In this document: piece by piece, positions 1 to 13,220 of the stretch
Numbering within the stretch: the first letter of the stretch is position 1
Layout: each line of letters starts with the position of its first letter
Assembly: GCA_963920575.1 (NCBI GenBank)
Contig: OY986965.1
Coordinates: 30,622,007-30,686,006, forward strand
DNA length: 64,000 bases
Direction: 5' to 3'
DNA from: Narthecium ossifragum
Taxonomy: Eukaryota; Streptophyta; Magnoliopsida; Dioscoreales; Nartheciaceae
Position numbers and translations under genes: made by a program
The notes under the pieces: generated by a model
The model's input: the letters and a program-made list of their open reading frames with translations, nothing else
Database searches by the model: none
Told to the model about the DNA's origin: nothing

Positions 1-212
1 CTAGGGATTCTAATCAAACGCATACATCAATCAAAGTCAGTGTGTGGAACGCGGGTGTGAAACCGACCACTAGAGGGCATATTTACCAAAATGCCCCCGG
101 GGTCCAAAACCGCCACACGATCGCCCGATCGTGCCCGACGCGGAACCAAACCAACAGGAAACCGGCTCTCGACCCACGCGGTCGAGTCAGGTATGAGGGA
201 CGGGCCCTCACA
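1..212 (-). mobile_element. LTR end of a retrotransposon, cut by the window edge
   Basis: Read on the minus strand, a sequence starting TGTGAGGGCCCGTCCCTC begins at 212 and runs off the window. The first 18 bases match the start of the large solo LTR at 47115 except for one base, so both look like LTR 5' ends of one superfamily. The insertion point lies just after the last recognisable codons of a LINE RNase H fragment. The other end and the target duplication are outside the window, so the family and completeness are inferred. Confidence 0.5.
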
Positions 213-721
213 CGACACCACCGAGCCACATCATTGGCTTGAGCAACACAACTGTACGGGACATGCAGAAACACTACAAACTCAAACTGAAGAACCAGCG
301 ACCAAACATCCCGAGCTAGTCATGTCACCTCCTCTGGCCATAACCTCGTGCCATTCAGGATATTCACGGCAACATAAGAGTTCGACTCGATGACGATACG
401 CTTCTCTCCCCACGGCGCTGCCATCTGCAAGGCTAAGTGGATCGCCTTCATCTCTACCTCCAGAACTGAGCCTACTACAGCTGCCTCTCCTCTAACCCAT
501 TGTAGCGCCTCGCCTCCATCCCTAGCAACCACCCCAATCGCAACACATCCCAACGAGGGATCCCTTGAAGCATCACCCTGTATATACAAGCTTCCACCTT
601 CCCGTAGCCTCTTCATAATCTCTGCGACAGATCTGCTCTGCGTCAAGTTAAGCGTCTCCTCTACTAATCGGATCGCACGCCTAGCCACCGCAGCGGCTAG
701 CTCGCCTCCCTCGCCAAACAC
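213..721 (-). pseudogene. Broken RNase H domain of a LINE retrotransposon
   Basis: A 133-residue minus-strand frame from 721 down to 320 reads like the plant LINE-type RNase H domain (RVT_3). It has GDASRD for the first catalytic Asp, LEVEMKAIHLAL for the Glu helix, and IESNS where the family usually has an Asp. The frame is interrupted near 275-320. The domain's C-terminal part continues in another frame between about 274 and 213 as FLHVPYSCVAQANDVARW, the usual HVPR...N..AD-W stretch. There it meets the LTR end at 212. Frameshift, lost Asp and truncation make it a relic, not a host gene. Confidence 0.7.
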
Positions 722-3700
722 GATCCGTGCTTTCTCAACAAGCTGCTCAATTCAAAATCAAGTGTACAATTAAATTGTAGGGTAGAGAGGGACTTTATGA
801 GGAGGATGCAAGAATGGCAACATCGATGGTACGCGTTGTGTCGACAACCTGTTAGCACAATAGACCGGTACGCCACCATACCGGTCTTTTAAAATTAAAT
901 TTAAATCTCAATCTCAATCTCAATCTATACCTTTATAAGCATCTTTATATCAATCTTTACGTTTATGTTTATCTGAATCTTAATCTCAATTTTTATCTTT
1001 TATTGTTATCTATGTCTATCTATATACATATCTATCTAAATCTAAATCTAAATATTTTCTTATCTATATGCAGAGCCATTTTTATGAAGGAATTTAGGAC
1101 TGAAATAATTGAGAGGATGAGATATTTCAAAAGATTTTACCGAAACCTGTTTTTGACCGAAACGTGCTTGTGTGGGTATCGGGCAAAACCTACATGTAGC
1201 GGTCTGTACCCTATCAATTTCCCTCATATATGACATCGAGGAAAAAACTGACCTAATTAGTCATCGGTCTGTAAATATGGGCCGGTACATTAGTATGGGC
1301 CGTATGTAAATCCATGGGAGGATGGATAGAGGAGGAGATTCAGATTCATGAACTGGAGTGAGACATTGAGCCTTTGACTTGACCCGCTCGATCCATTTAT
1401 GTGCTGAACATGTCTATTAGTATGAGTAATGGGCCAAGCTAATCGAGTCCGTTGAGCTCAGGTCGATATCAATTTCGAGTTGGGCAATAGTGATCAAGGT
1501 CGGCTCATTATATTGTGACTCCAACTTGATTGAACCTATTATCAAGCGAGCTTGAGCGGCTCAGACATATTAGGAAGTACATAAAAATACCAAGTTTAAG
1601 ATAAAAAAATAGATTATATTAATAAGAAAATATAACAATGATATATTAATAACTTCAATATCATTCGTACGTTTTCCCATCTTAATTTGCACATACCAAA
1701 CACAAATAACATCTTTCCCTCTCCCATTCTCATGTTCATAACAGACACTGACGACGACAATCTCATTCCTCTCCACTCCCTCTACCTCTCCCGCTCCCTC
1801 TACCTCTCCCCCCACGCAACCAAACCCACACTCAGAATCTCATAAAGCAGGGGCCAAAGTTCCAATATATCCATTAGCTGTTGGTATAAATTTCCATCCT
1901 GGTTTGACGCCATAAGCTCACGTTCTGAAACAATGCCCAGCTAGTAGCTACTGCATGCAATTGTTATCATAGCTAGCTTGCTAGCTATTCCATGCAAGAA
2001 CCCATTAATAGAAAACATAGATTAGGGCCACCCACCCACATCGACCTCTAAGCTCTCTGGTTTTCACGCCTTATCGATGCTCGGACCCACTGTCCATTCT
2101 ATGTTATCTGCCAACGATTCTATAGGAACTCTTTGAAAGCAACATTAACCCCAGCCTACGGGCTTATGTATCCCTTTTTTAAAAAAGAAGAAGAAAGCTA
2201 ACTCTTTGTATAATCCTATGAAGTAGCTATCTTTCTCTTATTTGATAAGAGCTTTCCGAATATATTGAGCTTCTGCTATTGACCCCATGAACAGGCAAGA
2301 ATGGAAAGCATATATATCAGTCAGTTCATACCCGTCAGACTATCTACAAGGATGGAGACATTAGAAGCAAGATAGGAAAGATAGAACACAGATAGTTATC
2401 AGGCTAGCTGTAAACTGTGAGCCGATTGCATTCTATATAGGGCAAATATTATTTAAACATAAAAAGTCGCTAAGGGAAATATTGTTAGTTGGCCGGCTGA
2501 GCCTATAAATTAATTAAGAACATTGTGAGATATCTCACTTTCAACTTTAACTAGTACTCAACAATTAACTTCGCTCATATTTGTTACACTATACTAATTA
2601 ATTAACCTACTTGTAGTACTTATCAAACGGTTTTCTCTAAAGAAGCATGGTCGTCACGGTTAATGCATGCATCGATATTGTTCTTTTGGATCCTTGTCAT
2701 ACATCGATCACCATGCGTAAGAGCTTTCTACAATTTGAATATGGATTTATATCCAGCAGGAAGTAATGAACTAATTCAACTTGAAGATGTTTTGTAAATT
2801 AATCAAGGAGAAAACGAAAACTAGACACACATACATGAAGTTTCTCACTGACTAAGGATTAATGTAATGGCCATCGTATATCTACATTGGAAGTTATTCC
2901 TGGCTAACTTTGTTGTGAAGTTTTGTGATGAACTAGCTAGTCTCAGTCTCAGAGAGGTGACTAAGAGAACTAAGGCTAATTAAATGCCTTGATCAACTCT
3001 AATATTTGTATAAATCATGGAACAGTACTGTACTATATATCACATGGGTTTTTGAATCATTAATGGAGATCACAACAATTAATGCTTCTAACCATGACTG
3101 GTCCTTAATTATTGCTGAATAACTCTATTTCTAATAAAATATCGATCGATCGATCGCTCGCGATGAACTTTGCATGAGAATTAATACCCAAAAATGTATA
3201 TCCAGAGAACTACCATGATCTTGATAAGTGATAACCCAAAAATAGGTGATCGATCACTTGAAGATCCGTTTATTGATCTGGTTCCTTTTTTAACCCGTAC
3301 CTAACCTCCATAACACAGTTGACAGCCTAGCTCAAACTACGTACTGATCATTCACACTCTCTCTTTTGGCCTTTTTTTTTCCTTAATCGCCATGTTTCAT
3401 GTGGCCTCTATTTCATATTGTAGCATACACTAGCTTATATTGGCATTGTTTGTCTTAGCCATATAATTAATTCCATGTATCAATAATGTGTGGGTAGAGA
3501 ATGGTCTTGATTGCAAAGACTCTGATGCTTATTATTAGTTTTACCGAAACTAACTCCATGAAAAACTTACATTGAGATATCGCAAAAACAACAATCTGTA
3601 TCTGTGATAAACACATATCCCAAGACAATCATAATTAAATTCTTTTCAAGATATATATTGCAGAAGATGCAAACATGCATGCATAGTAGTTTTTGACCCA

Positions 3701-4205
3701 TGAAATTAATTAAGCATCGATGATATATATCAATCCACCACCCTGCCCATCCTGACTGTGTTAATTAGTAGAAATTAATAGCATGCATGCTTCAAGATTA
3801 AAGAAATGTATGAATGTTTTTGTTAATTTGTTTGCAGGGTGATAATATACATAAGCATATATATATATAGCTTAATATTGCAATGACAACAACGCACGCC
3901 CAATGAAACGCAAATGCTTCTTTGCAATTTTAACAAAAGAACATCTCGCTAGCTTCTTCTAATTAAGGATACAAGAAAGCCGATCAAACAACGACCGGAA
4001 GCTAGAATTAAATGAACACACACAATTAACCATATACATGGTTAGGCAGAGGGAATTAATATTTATTCACCCTTCTGCACATCTATACTATCCCACACTG
4101 TTATACTATGATAATTCATGGTCTTTTTCTTCTTTCTATACATATGATCATCTTTCTCCTTGGAAATCAAACGATATATGCAGGCCAGGAATTATTCATT
4201 CAATA
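722..4205. other. Intergenic, AT-rich, no gene seen
   Basis: No frame here has a recognisable domain. Between about 903 and 1060 lies a degenerate hexanucleotide tract (CAATCT, then AAATCT units). Around 2148-2187 is a LINE-type 3' tail (AGCCTACGGGCTTATG then a pyrimidine/A run). A short GATC repeat lies at 3142-3160. Part of the stretch next to 4205 would be the 3' UTR of the zinc finger gene. Confidence 0.6.
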
Positions 4206-4775
4206 TCAAACATACTCCCTGAGGACAGGTGCGCCACGGGGAGGATGTGGCCCGAGCCGGAGCTCGAGGTCCAGTTCGGCCGATGCATGTCCACCTTCCA
4301 TTCGCTCTAGTGCGAAGCCGCCGGATGGGCGCCCAGCATCTCTATGCGACGGCCTCTCAATGAACAGAGGTAGCTGCCGAAGCCCTTCGTGGTCAACCCT
4401 TCCCATGGTGTTGCCGTATTCTCTTGCGATCATCCGTGGCCACATGAAGACGCATCCTCGCGGATCGCTGAAGAGAGCTCGTCGTCGCGCCATGGAGCTC
4501 GCAGCGTCGGGGGGAGGAGGGTGCCGGCTGGAAACGGCTTGCTTGGGGATCTCGGCCGGAGCAACTTGGGAGTAGGATGGCTGCCTCAGCTTTGCTCGAT
4601 CCTTCCTATGGATGTTCATATGGCCTCCTAGTGCCTGGGCGTTGGAGAAGCCTCTCTTGCAGAAGGCGCAGTCATAAGTTCGCAGGGTGCCGGCGCGTTC
4701 CTCTTCGGCGGAGGCCGCCAGCTCCGGCCCATCAGGGCTGGAGGGGTCCTCTTCCATGGCCGGATATGGTTGCAT
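4206..4775 (-). CDS. C2H2 zinc finger repressor, TAC1-like (SUPERMAN clade)
   Basis: Intronless frame of 189 residues. One plant-type C2H2 finger spans about residues 34-56 (C36, C39, H52, H56) with the plant-specific QALGGH core, followed by the basic stretch [13 protein letters not shown]-terminal EAR motif, LDLELRL, lies at about 168-174. Single-finger proteins with QALGGH near the N terminus and a terminal EAR motif form the SUPERMAN/RABBIT EARS/TAC1 group. These are nuclear DNA-binding regulators, usually repressors that recruit TOPLESS-type co-repressors. The finger sequence [21 protein letters not shown] is closest to TAC1-type proteins as I recall them. The start at 4775 gives [11 protein letters not shown]; Met7 is an alternative. 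Subfamily is less certain than family. Confidence 0.88.
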   Translation of the reverse strand: MQPYPAMEEDPSSPDGPELAASAEEERAGTLRTYDCAFCKRGFSNAQALGGHMNIHRKDRAKLRQPSYSQVAPAEIPKQAVSSRHPPPPDAASSMARRRALFSDPRGCVFMWPRMIAREYGNTMGRVDHEGLRQLPLFIERPSHRDAGRPSGGFALERMEGGHASAELDLELRLGPHPPRGAPVLREYV

Positions 4776-5880
4776 GTAGTGTGCTAGCTAAGGAATGAAG
4801 AAATAGGCTAGCCGGGGTCAACTTACTGAGTCTGTAGGTGGTTAATTTTATATTCACAAGGGCTCAGCAAGAGCTAATTAGCTTAACTTTAATTGCTCTC
4901 CTGATTTATGACCAGGTGGCTTTATATTTTTTTGGGAAGCATCAATTTAGTAATTCTCATGCTTCGAAACAGGATTTAAATATGCTCTCGTCTCTCGACC
5001 TCCTAAACTCTGACTGTTATCATGTTGACTCTAAACCATTCAATTAAAACAGCAATTTAAAACTAAGAGAGTCTGGTCCATCTGACCTCTAAAACCGGTT
5101 CAAAATTACCACGTCATGATGAGCTATGACCTCCGAATGTTATACACTAGCTAGTGATCCGCAGCTTATGAAAAGTTTAATATTCTAACAGTTTTTTTTT
5201 TAAGTACGAAATTAAGTTTGAGTATTCTGCATCTCCCCAACGAAACTGCTCGCTTATATATATATCGGGGAGGATGCCCCTGAATTCTCCTGTGCTGATT
5301 CAATGATTTGGTACTACTATTCGTCGAGCTTACTCTTTGGTCATGTTGAACGAGTTATGGATGGAGCCAATGATCCATTTGCATGGCTAAACCATTGTAG
5401 GTGATGAGGGTATTTTGGTCATGTTTGAAAGACCAGTCAACCATCATATCTTCCGAGTAATTTCCTTATCCTTCCTTCATCCTATGCTCAACGGTAGGAG
5501 GTATACGTCACTGTAGAAGATCTTTATCCTGATACTATCGTTGTCTTCGTAAAAGCCAAGGAAGCCCGGCCATTGGTACACGACTTGTTCCATAGACTTA
5601 CGTTACTAGTGCATCTCTGCCGCCCGCATCAGGATAAGAGCTGAAGGATGGCGCGGTTCGCACGGAGACACAGGCCTCCCTTGGCCGTAGAGTTGGCCGG
5701 CGGCGGATTAGTTCGATCCGAGGTGGCAGCTAGAGGGCCCTTGATTTGGATGTGAGTACTTCTTTCCACGCCTTATTGCTGTCAGCTAGCTGTAGCTGTT
5801 ATTTTCGACCCATTCTTCTCTGATGCAGGCCATATATACAAAGATTTCCATCAATCCACTGCCGGCCTCAAAACTATGAG

Positions 5881-5885
<5 letters not shown>

Positions 5886-5956
<71 letters not shown>
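5886..5956. repeat. (TA)n microsatellite
   Basis: About 35 uninterrupted TA units in open intergenic DNA. Likely polymorphic and cruciform-prone. Confidence 0.95.
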
Positions 5957-5958
<2 letters not shown>

Positions 5959-8302
5959 TATTGAAAGAAAAGCTCTGAAACATGGGTCCAACCGATAGGA
6001 TGTGAATGGTCTCATAAAACTATAACATTTCCATTCACAAACATGTTTGAAACTTATTATGTAATCTGTTGTATATATATGCGACAAACCTCTCCAAGCT
6101 AATCTTCGATCTCTATGATGTCTAGGGTCTCCACCTGTATGCCACTTTATACACGTTCAAGTTCCAAGTAGTTAAAGCTACCAGATTCAAAGTCTTCATG
6201 CGGAAACACGAGTTCTCGTGGCCTTCTCAGACATTCATGGATTTTAAATGCGCGAGTCCCATGCATGCGTCGAACCGAACGCCAGCCAATTGTCGTTTGC
6301 TGGCTGTTATCACGGGGGATTCTAAATACACTGTATATTTGACTTAGATGCATCCCCTAAATTTTTTTAGTTAATGCCTAACATATTCTTCTAGTATTTG
6401 AATCAAATACGCTCTTCACCGTCCTCTACCTCTGTACCTCCAACATCCACGGACATCTCTTCAGTCGGAAGACGGTGGTGAGGAAGACGACCATCCCCTC
6501 ACGTCCCATTGGTCTCTCTACCCTAGCTCGGTCACCTACATACTCATTCGGTCTCATTGGACCGAACCTTCGTACTTGGTTCGGTGCCTTGGCACCGAAC
6601 ATATCATATATAAACGGTTTTTATATACCGTATATATATCTTATTTGAAAGGTTTCCTTAAGCCGAACATATAATTATTGATCGGAATTACTTTTTTAAA
6701 AAAAATTAAATTCTCACAATTATAATTTGTTAATGTTCCATGTATGTGTTGAATAAGTTGAATAAGTTGGATTATGTGGTTATGAAAAAGTTAATTATGT
6801 CTGTGTTTATGTACTCTTTGATGAATGTATTGTTGATCATAATCTTATTTTAATTATGCCAATATATAAATAATGATAAAATATTGGTTTTATATTTATT
6901 CCTCTTAATTTAGAATTGTTTAAATTCAATTTTTAAAAGTTTATTTGTTGTGAAGGTCGACTGTGAGCTGACACGGATTTGGCGGTCGATTCATGCATCG
7001 ACCCTGAAAGGACTTTTTGTTGTCCGAGGAGTACAATCAATGTGACGGTCAAAGTGGAGGTCGACCGCTAAGCTTGAAGGCTGATGCAACGGATGATCCA
7101 AGTTATGTTTGAGCGCGACGGTCGATATGACGGACGATTAGAAGGTCGACTGTCAACATGCGCATACTCAAAAATAGTCTTGGTTTGTAAACTTATAAAT
7201 TCCAATTCATTCTAACCATTCACGGTCGGTCAATCAAATGTTTGGAATATACCGGCCAAATGTAGAATAAATATTCAGTCGCACGCAACCGAACAAAGAC
7301 CACATGTACGGTATATATCAACCGAACAAAAATTAATAGTTTGGTTTGAAGTAACCGCTAAATTTAATATTGTTGAAACCGTTTATTCCACACGCACGGA
7401 CACGCACCGGATTTGTTAGGCCGATCACAGCCACACGATCGGCCGGTTCTAACGTATGGCGCTGAAGTCCTCGTCCTCGTCCGCTACCCACCCGGTTCTG
7501 TTAGAAACATTAGGTCGCCCGGTTGTTATCTTCGCCGTCGTATGTTTGTTTGGAACGCCTAATTATGTCGCCGGCCATGAGGTAGGAGGTAGTAGACGAT
7601 GGGTTGGTTGGAGTGATGGGTTTGGGTGTTAGGGGTAGATTAGGAACAATATGAAAATAATTATGGTGTATGCAGTAAGGTAATATTTTCAAAATCTGGT
7701 GTTGGTGTATTTAGAAATGGGATGTTCGTTTTAAAAAATATGATGTATTTAGAATCACCCTACTTTGACAGTAGTTTGCCATAAGCTAGAATATGTACGA
7801 GCCTACTCTGGCTTTAGTATGCCATAAGCTAGAATAGAGAACTCTAATTCCAATTCCTAAACCAACTGAACATGGCCTAAGTGGTTGGTAGAAGGGACAA
7901 AAGAAAGGGGGCATTTCCGCTCCTATTTTCAAATGATTGGAATTTCCGCTCCTATTTTCAAATGAAAGGGGCAACCAAACATGACCTAGTGGTTGGTAGA
8001 AGGGACAAAGGAAATCCTATTTTCTGGTGCTGTGACCTGTGAGTGTGCAGACTTTCTCATCACGTAGAATGAGCCCACATATTGGTTGAGGCCGGCCCTA
8101 TGTACTTGCAGCTAGCCCAATACGTCATCGACGCGTGAGAGGACGCCATATATTCTTGTGGTTTATTGGATGGAAAACATAGCAAAACTTTAGGCAGAGG
8201 ATGTGGAGGTGCTAGATCCATCAAGTATGAAAAGGCTGGAAGGGAGGCAATTTGAATATTGGAAACCTTCCGAATTCCATGAAGAGAGATGAGCTGACAA
8301 AG

Positions 8303-8514
8303 CTGTAACGCAGCTCGTTGAGCTTATCTAATCATTGGCGCTACCTTCCAAATTCATTGGCGCATGAGGTGGTAAGCTAGACTAGATGGTCGAGAGTGAT
8401 CTGATTCTCGAACCACTCTGTTCAGCTATGTCTATTTTTCTATCATTTTTTTTTTCTTTTTCTTCTGTAACGCAGCTCGTTGAGCTTATCTAATCAAAAA
8501 AAAAAAAAAAAACA
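8303..8514 (+). mobile_element. 5'-truncated LINE 3' end with duplicated tail segment
   Basis: The segment 8340-8420 reads NSLAHEVVS and, after in-frame stops, RWSRVI before a stop. This is a decayed end of a LINE RNase H domain, like the better copy at 33099-33345. A pyrimidine-rich stretch, the segment CGTTGAGCTTATCTAATCA and a run of about 17 A complete the tail. The same 32-bp tail segment occurs twice: at 8303-8334, ahead of the coding remnant, and at 8465-8496, before the poly-A. Confidence 0.6.
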
Positions 8515-9982
8515 GCTGTGTATATATATACCACACACACTACCCCACTTCTAGTTGTATTCCGAGGGAGGAAAGATACGATGGCCAAAACTGCTGATCA
8601 TTGATCAATTTTTCTTTTTTCTGAAGATTATGTATACTATGCTTACTTTTTAGGATTATGATAAGATTGAGAGGTCGCATGATGAGCTGCTTCCTTGTCA
8701 ACCTATCCCGTCCTCTCTACACGTATTCAGAGCATTTATAAAAATTAACCATTGTGGGCGAAAGCTACTATTTGATCATGAGAAGGAGAGTACCCATCAT
8801 TAATTCGACCATGAGGAAGGCAAGTACATTGTTAATCACAACATAGCAGAGATCTCAGATTAGACAAAGCTATATATATATCCTTCCTGCAATAACATTA
8901 ATTAACACCTCTCTTCATAGATATATATTAGACTCTTAGATTGAGAATAGCTCTTTTCTTGATTAGATAAGCCCAAGGGGTTGAGGACAAAGGCAAAAAG
9001 GAAATTTAGATTAACTAGAATAGTTGAAGCCGGACCATTTCTGAGAATGATGATGTATATAAACAGGAAGATGGGATAATATAGGAGAGTTCTTCGACGA
9101 TGTTTGGGACTTTGCTTGGCAGGCAACAGCGCTACTGCAGACATAGGCCATCATCCAAGCGTGGAGTTTTACCTGTGGGGGCTTCAACCAACCAGTTCAA
9201 TTTAAGAGTCACATTAACAGGTTTGCAAATGCATAACGCGGTTCCATGCATGGTGTCCCTTCCTTAGATATGCATTAATTGCTGTCTTTTTCTTATCCAA
9301 GGGTTTAAGGGCCATTTGATAGGGAATAGGTTATTCTGAATTAAGGGATTTTGGAGTTAGAAAAGTTAAAATAATGAGTGAAATAGATCAAAATATTTTT
9401 TTAATAAAAAAATAGAAATATTATTACAATCGAGGTGGTGTTAAATTATCTCATTTTTTTTGAATGACTCATATTTCTATTTTACTAACCTCATTCGGTC
9501 TTGAGATAATGTGAGGATGACGTGAGGATAGCTCACCTGGATAACGTGAGGATCACCTTATCCTGCTGCTATAGGCCTAGAAATACTGACAAGACAGCTG
9601 CATCCGCCTCTTAAGCAAGACATAGTTTTGCAGCACAATATATAGAGGTCTTCATCATCCTTCATCCTGTAGGAGAGAGAGAGAGAGAGAATCTACAACA
9701 TGCTCTAAATAGGAGTAGATGCTCCTTATGTCCTTTATCAAATAAACAACAGACGTTATGATCAGCTTGCATGATGCCAGATTCTCTTCACTGGTTTATT
9801 ATATCTCAACTAGTGTATACCATAATGTACCACTGAATGATCTCAAGACTTCACTAAAAGCTCGTCTCCTGATTCCTTCCCAGTTCACACACAAACCTAA
9901 GCATACATCCTTATCATACCATTCACTCATGTCTATAACTGGGAATCTCACTTCTTTCTCATGTGCTACTTTGTCTTATACA

Positions 9983-10709
9983 CAGGGCCAGCCCTCGCAT
10001 AGGACCCCGGGTTAGAAGAGGGCCCACAAATACAGTGTTTTACTAAATCCAAACATGAACTATAACTTTAATAACATGCTTAATCTACTTACACACTAGT
10101 CCCAAGTTAAACATAGGGCTTTCAAATTAAATACCTAACATGGAATTTAAGACATGCTTAATAACCCTCAAATCCCAAATTAGAAAGTGGGACACAAAAG
10201 GTTTACATTGATTGTTTCAAAATATAATAGCTAATTTAGGACATGTATTAAACACTACTTAAAAAAAATCAAGAAGTAGATGGTGATCGGTGACATGTTT
10301 AAAGTCATATGATCGTTTAGCCTACTTTGTCTTCTTTTTTACTTTTCTATTAATTATCCACTCAATCTCTTACGGTCTTACTTATTCTCAAAGTATATGT
10401 TTCGATCTCCCCATCTCTATTAAGTTTTGAACTTATTTTCTATACTCAATACATACATATTCATCTCTATCAAATCATTATCTTTTGAGTTTACACTGTT
10501 GATAGGCTGCTCTTTTTTAAACTTGGCAAATTGTTGCTCTAGTCTATGATATAATGCAAAAAATATAAAATTTCATTAACAATTTAACAACTTAGAATAG
10601 TTTTTTAAAAAATAAACATAGTAATTACTTTATTTTATTTAGTATAAATTTTGAGAGGGCCTATTTGATGTTTTCACATAGAGCCCCAATTTGCATTGGG
10701 CCGGCCTTG
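9983..10709. mobile_element. Non-autonomous hAT-like transposon
   Basis: The element starts CAGGGCCAGCCC and ends GGGCCGGCCTTG, which are imperfect terminal inverted repeats extending inward over about 25 bases. The flanking 8-mers CTTATACA (9975-9982) and CTTAAACA (10710-10717) match at 7 of 8 positions, fitting the 8-bp target duplication of hAT elements. The interior is AT-rich with no transposase. Confidence 0.7.
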
Positions 10710-13220
10710 CTTAAACACTTAGGGGCTGAAACGACCGTGAAGTTTGAAAGCTGTATTTTGATCTAGATGGCTGAAACGATGGTCCATGAATGGATCAACC
10801 CTGAACGCATCATTTCCTTACAGAGGCTGCAGGCAGTGGATGCATAGGATTGATCAAAAGTTTGAATGCTACATTTTGAGCTAAATGACTGAAGCGATGG
10901 TCGATGCATGAATCGACCTTGAATGTATCATTTCCTCACAGAAACTGACGGTTGATGTGACGGTGAATGTGTGAATCGACCATGAAGTTTGAAGGCTAAA
11001 GTGACAGTCGATGCATGGATCGATCGTCAACATACGTAACCAAACAAGTGATATGAATAGCCGATGCGTGCACCGCAGGATGTATGGATCACATTATCTC
11101 TTTGCACCAGTGATTCAACCAACCAAACAGACTCTCAGTCCGGTCCGCAACACTTAATACGTACTTGCCTGCCTTTCTAGCTGTTCAGAAATATAGTACT
11201 GTACCCAATATATCCGGCAACCAAAACTAGACAACTGAATGCCATTCCTCTCCTTGATGACAACTTACACTGATGTGGTAACTCGCGGAAACCAAAGTGA
11301 CCCACATCTCCTGTGCTCTTATATCATTCACATTGGCCTTGTTTCACTACAACGACTTCATATTTCCCTTTATACTTACTCTACTACAGGAACATCAGTC
11401 ATGAAGCCATCTACTCAGAGTTGACGATGGAACCATCCTGAAGTATTTACTCATTTGCACATGTTCCTCTTACACCTATACGGCTATACTTATGCAAAAG
11501 ATTGCCAGGTATATAACCTGCATGCCTGAACTCATTAAACCCTAGCTAGTAGGAGGACTGGAACTTGAAGAGCTAAGTCTAGGTTACGGTAGGTTGTTAT
11601 TCACCCCACCTGTATATATGAATTCATGCAGAGGAATATATACATGCAGGAGAAGAAACAAAAGGCGCGAAGAAAGCGGTTGGGTTCTTTCTCAATGTGA
11701 TCTGGGGTAATACTTTAATGAGATGATTCCATGAAGTGGTTGGGAAGCCTTTTGGGTCCAGAGCCATTTAAAAGGAGAAAATGGAATGCAAGCTGATGGA
11801 TTTATGCAGAGGATGCTGGAATGCCAGAGAAAAGGGAATCCATCACTGTTGTATCATCTGATCATTTGTATTATATCCCTGGCGAGACCTGCATACATGT
11901 GGTTTAGTTCTACTGCTGGAATTAATGTGTCAGTCAGTATGCTAAGCAGATGGAGGAATTCAGAGCTCACCAATTCCAATTCACTCACAGGAAGTTGCTA
12001 GTCCTCATTTACTGTGCACTCATGTCAACTTCCATAACATCATTATATTAATTAACTAGAGAAAAGAATCTACATGAAGTTCCTTTAGCTAGAAAAGTTC
12101 ATGACTTGATAGTGTTTCTTTGTCTCAGGAAGATGACTGCATCTAGGAAGGAAGGAGGCAAATTAAGCTAAAACCATATATATATGCATAGAAGATTAGC
12201 ATTAATTTCTCCTACCGTCACAAATCAGAATATGCTAATTCCATATAGTTTTCATAACTAGTGTGAGGCAAGAACTAATTAGAGATTACAGACAATTTCC
12301 CTAGCTACCATATATATATACAATAACAAGTACATGCATTAGTTCTTCTTGCTAATTGAGTACCTTAATCTACAGTTTCAATAATGTTCATGGAATAGAA
12401 ACCGAATAAATAAGGCAGTGACAGCAAACTAATATAGAAGGTCATCATTCACTATCTTGGCATTGAATGGTGTAATGAATTAAGCAACAACACCATAACA
12501 AACTGTTTCTAGTACAGGCATTGTTTGGATGAATTATATATATATGTTGAAGATCAGACAATTTTGCCTCTGTTCATCAATATTCTCAAGTAGGCCATTA
12601 TCTCTCCAAGGGCGTTGAAGAGAATGGGCATGACAGTAATTCAATAATTAATAATGAAATTAACTGCTTTCATTGAAGAAATAAACTTGGAAAATTTGTT
12701 CGCATAGCTTACGCCAAAGATCAGACAAATTTGCTTCTGTACGCATGACAATATGCTAAAGTAGGGTATTTCTTTCTTGATTCATTTATCATGAAAAGAA
12801 TTTAGCAGAATCCAGGATGATCGAGTTGAGAAATGCATTGTGCTGTCACTGAACACACATGAAAAAGATGAAACATATTGAACATAAGTTATTTTCTGTA
12901 ATTCTATTGTCTGAATTAAGTGTATACATGAACTGAGCTGAAGAGATAAATGGAAGGAGAAGAAAATTAACTTCATAATTTCCAGCAAGCCAAGATCATC
13001 TTTGTCTTCTTTTCACATTGGTGATGCATTCAACAGCTGAAAATCTTCGCACAACACTAATCAAAGTGAAATTGCAAAAGCCAAGCAATATCTATCAAAG
13101 AAGGAAGCATTGCGCCAGGAAACCAGAAAAAGAGACTCAAAAAGAAGATAAAAATAAAAGTGGATACAATGAATACAAAGACAAATAAGTTGTTCATCTG
13201 AGCACAAGGGCTCTGTAATC
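10710..13220. other. Intergenic (right part), including a GACGGTCGAT-type tandem repeat
   Basis: From about 10730 to 11035 an approximately 126-bp unit occurs about two and a half times. It is marked by GCTGAAACGAT, CCTGAA and CATCATTTCCT and is related to the repeats at 6955-7165. The remaining sequence up to 13220 has no recognisable gene; the part next to 13220 would be the 3' UTR of the ZFP10-like gene. Confidence 0.5.

Larger units (their letters stand above)
4776..9982. other. Intergenic repeats between the zinc finger genes (left part)
   Basis: No gene is supported. Contents are a long TA tract at 5886-5956, degenerate repeats around 6955-7165 built on a GACGGTCGAT core, and local duplications at 7770-8020 (a CCATAAGCTAGAATA unit and a GTGGTTGGTAGAAGGGACAAA unit each occur twice). 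There is also a LINE 3' end at about 8303-8514 and a MITE-like piece at about 9311-9500 with a second copy at 18541. The stretch just left of 4776 holds the presumed zinc finger promoter, where no clear TATA element stands out. Confidence 0.5.

Noticed and set aside
390..773. 127-residue plus-strand frame
   Set aside because: Antisense of the LINE RNase H fragment, which explains the open frame.
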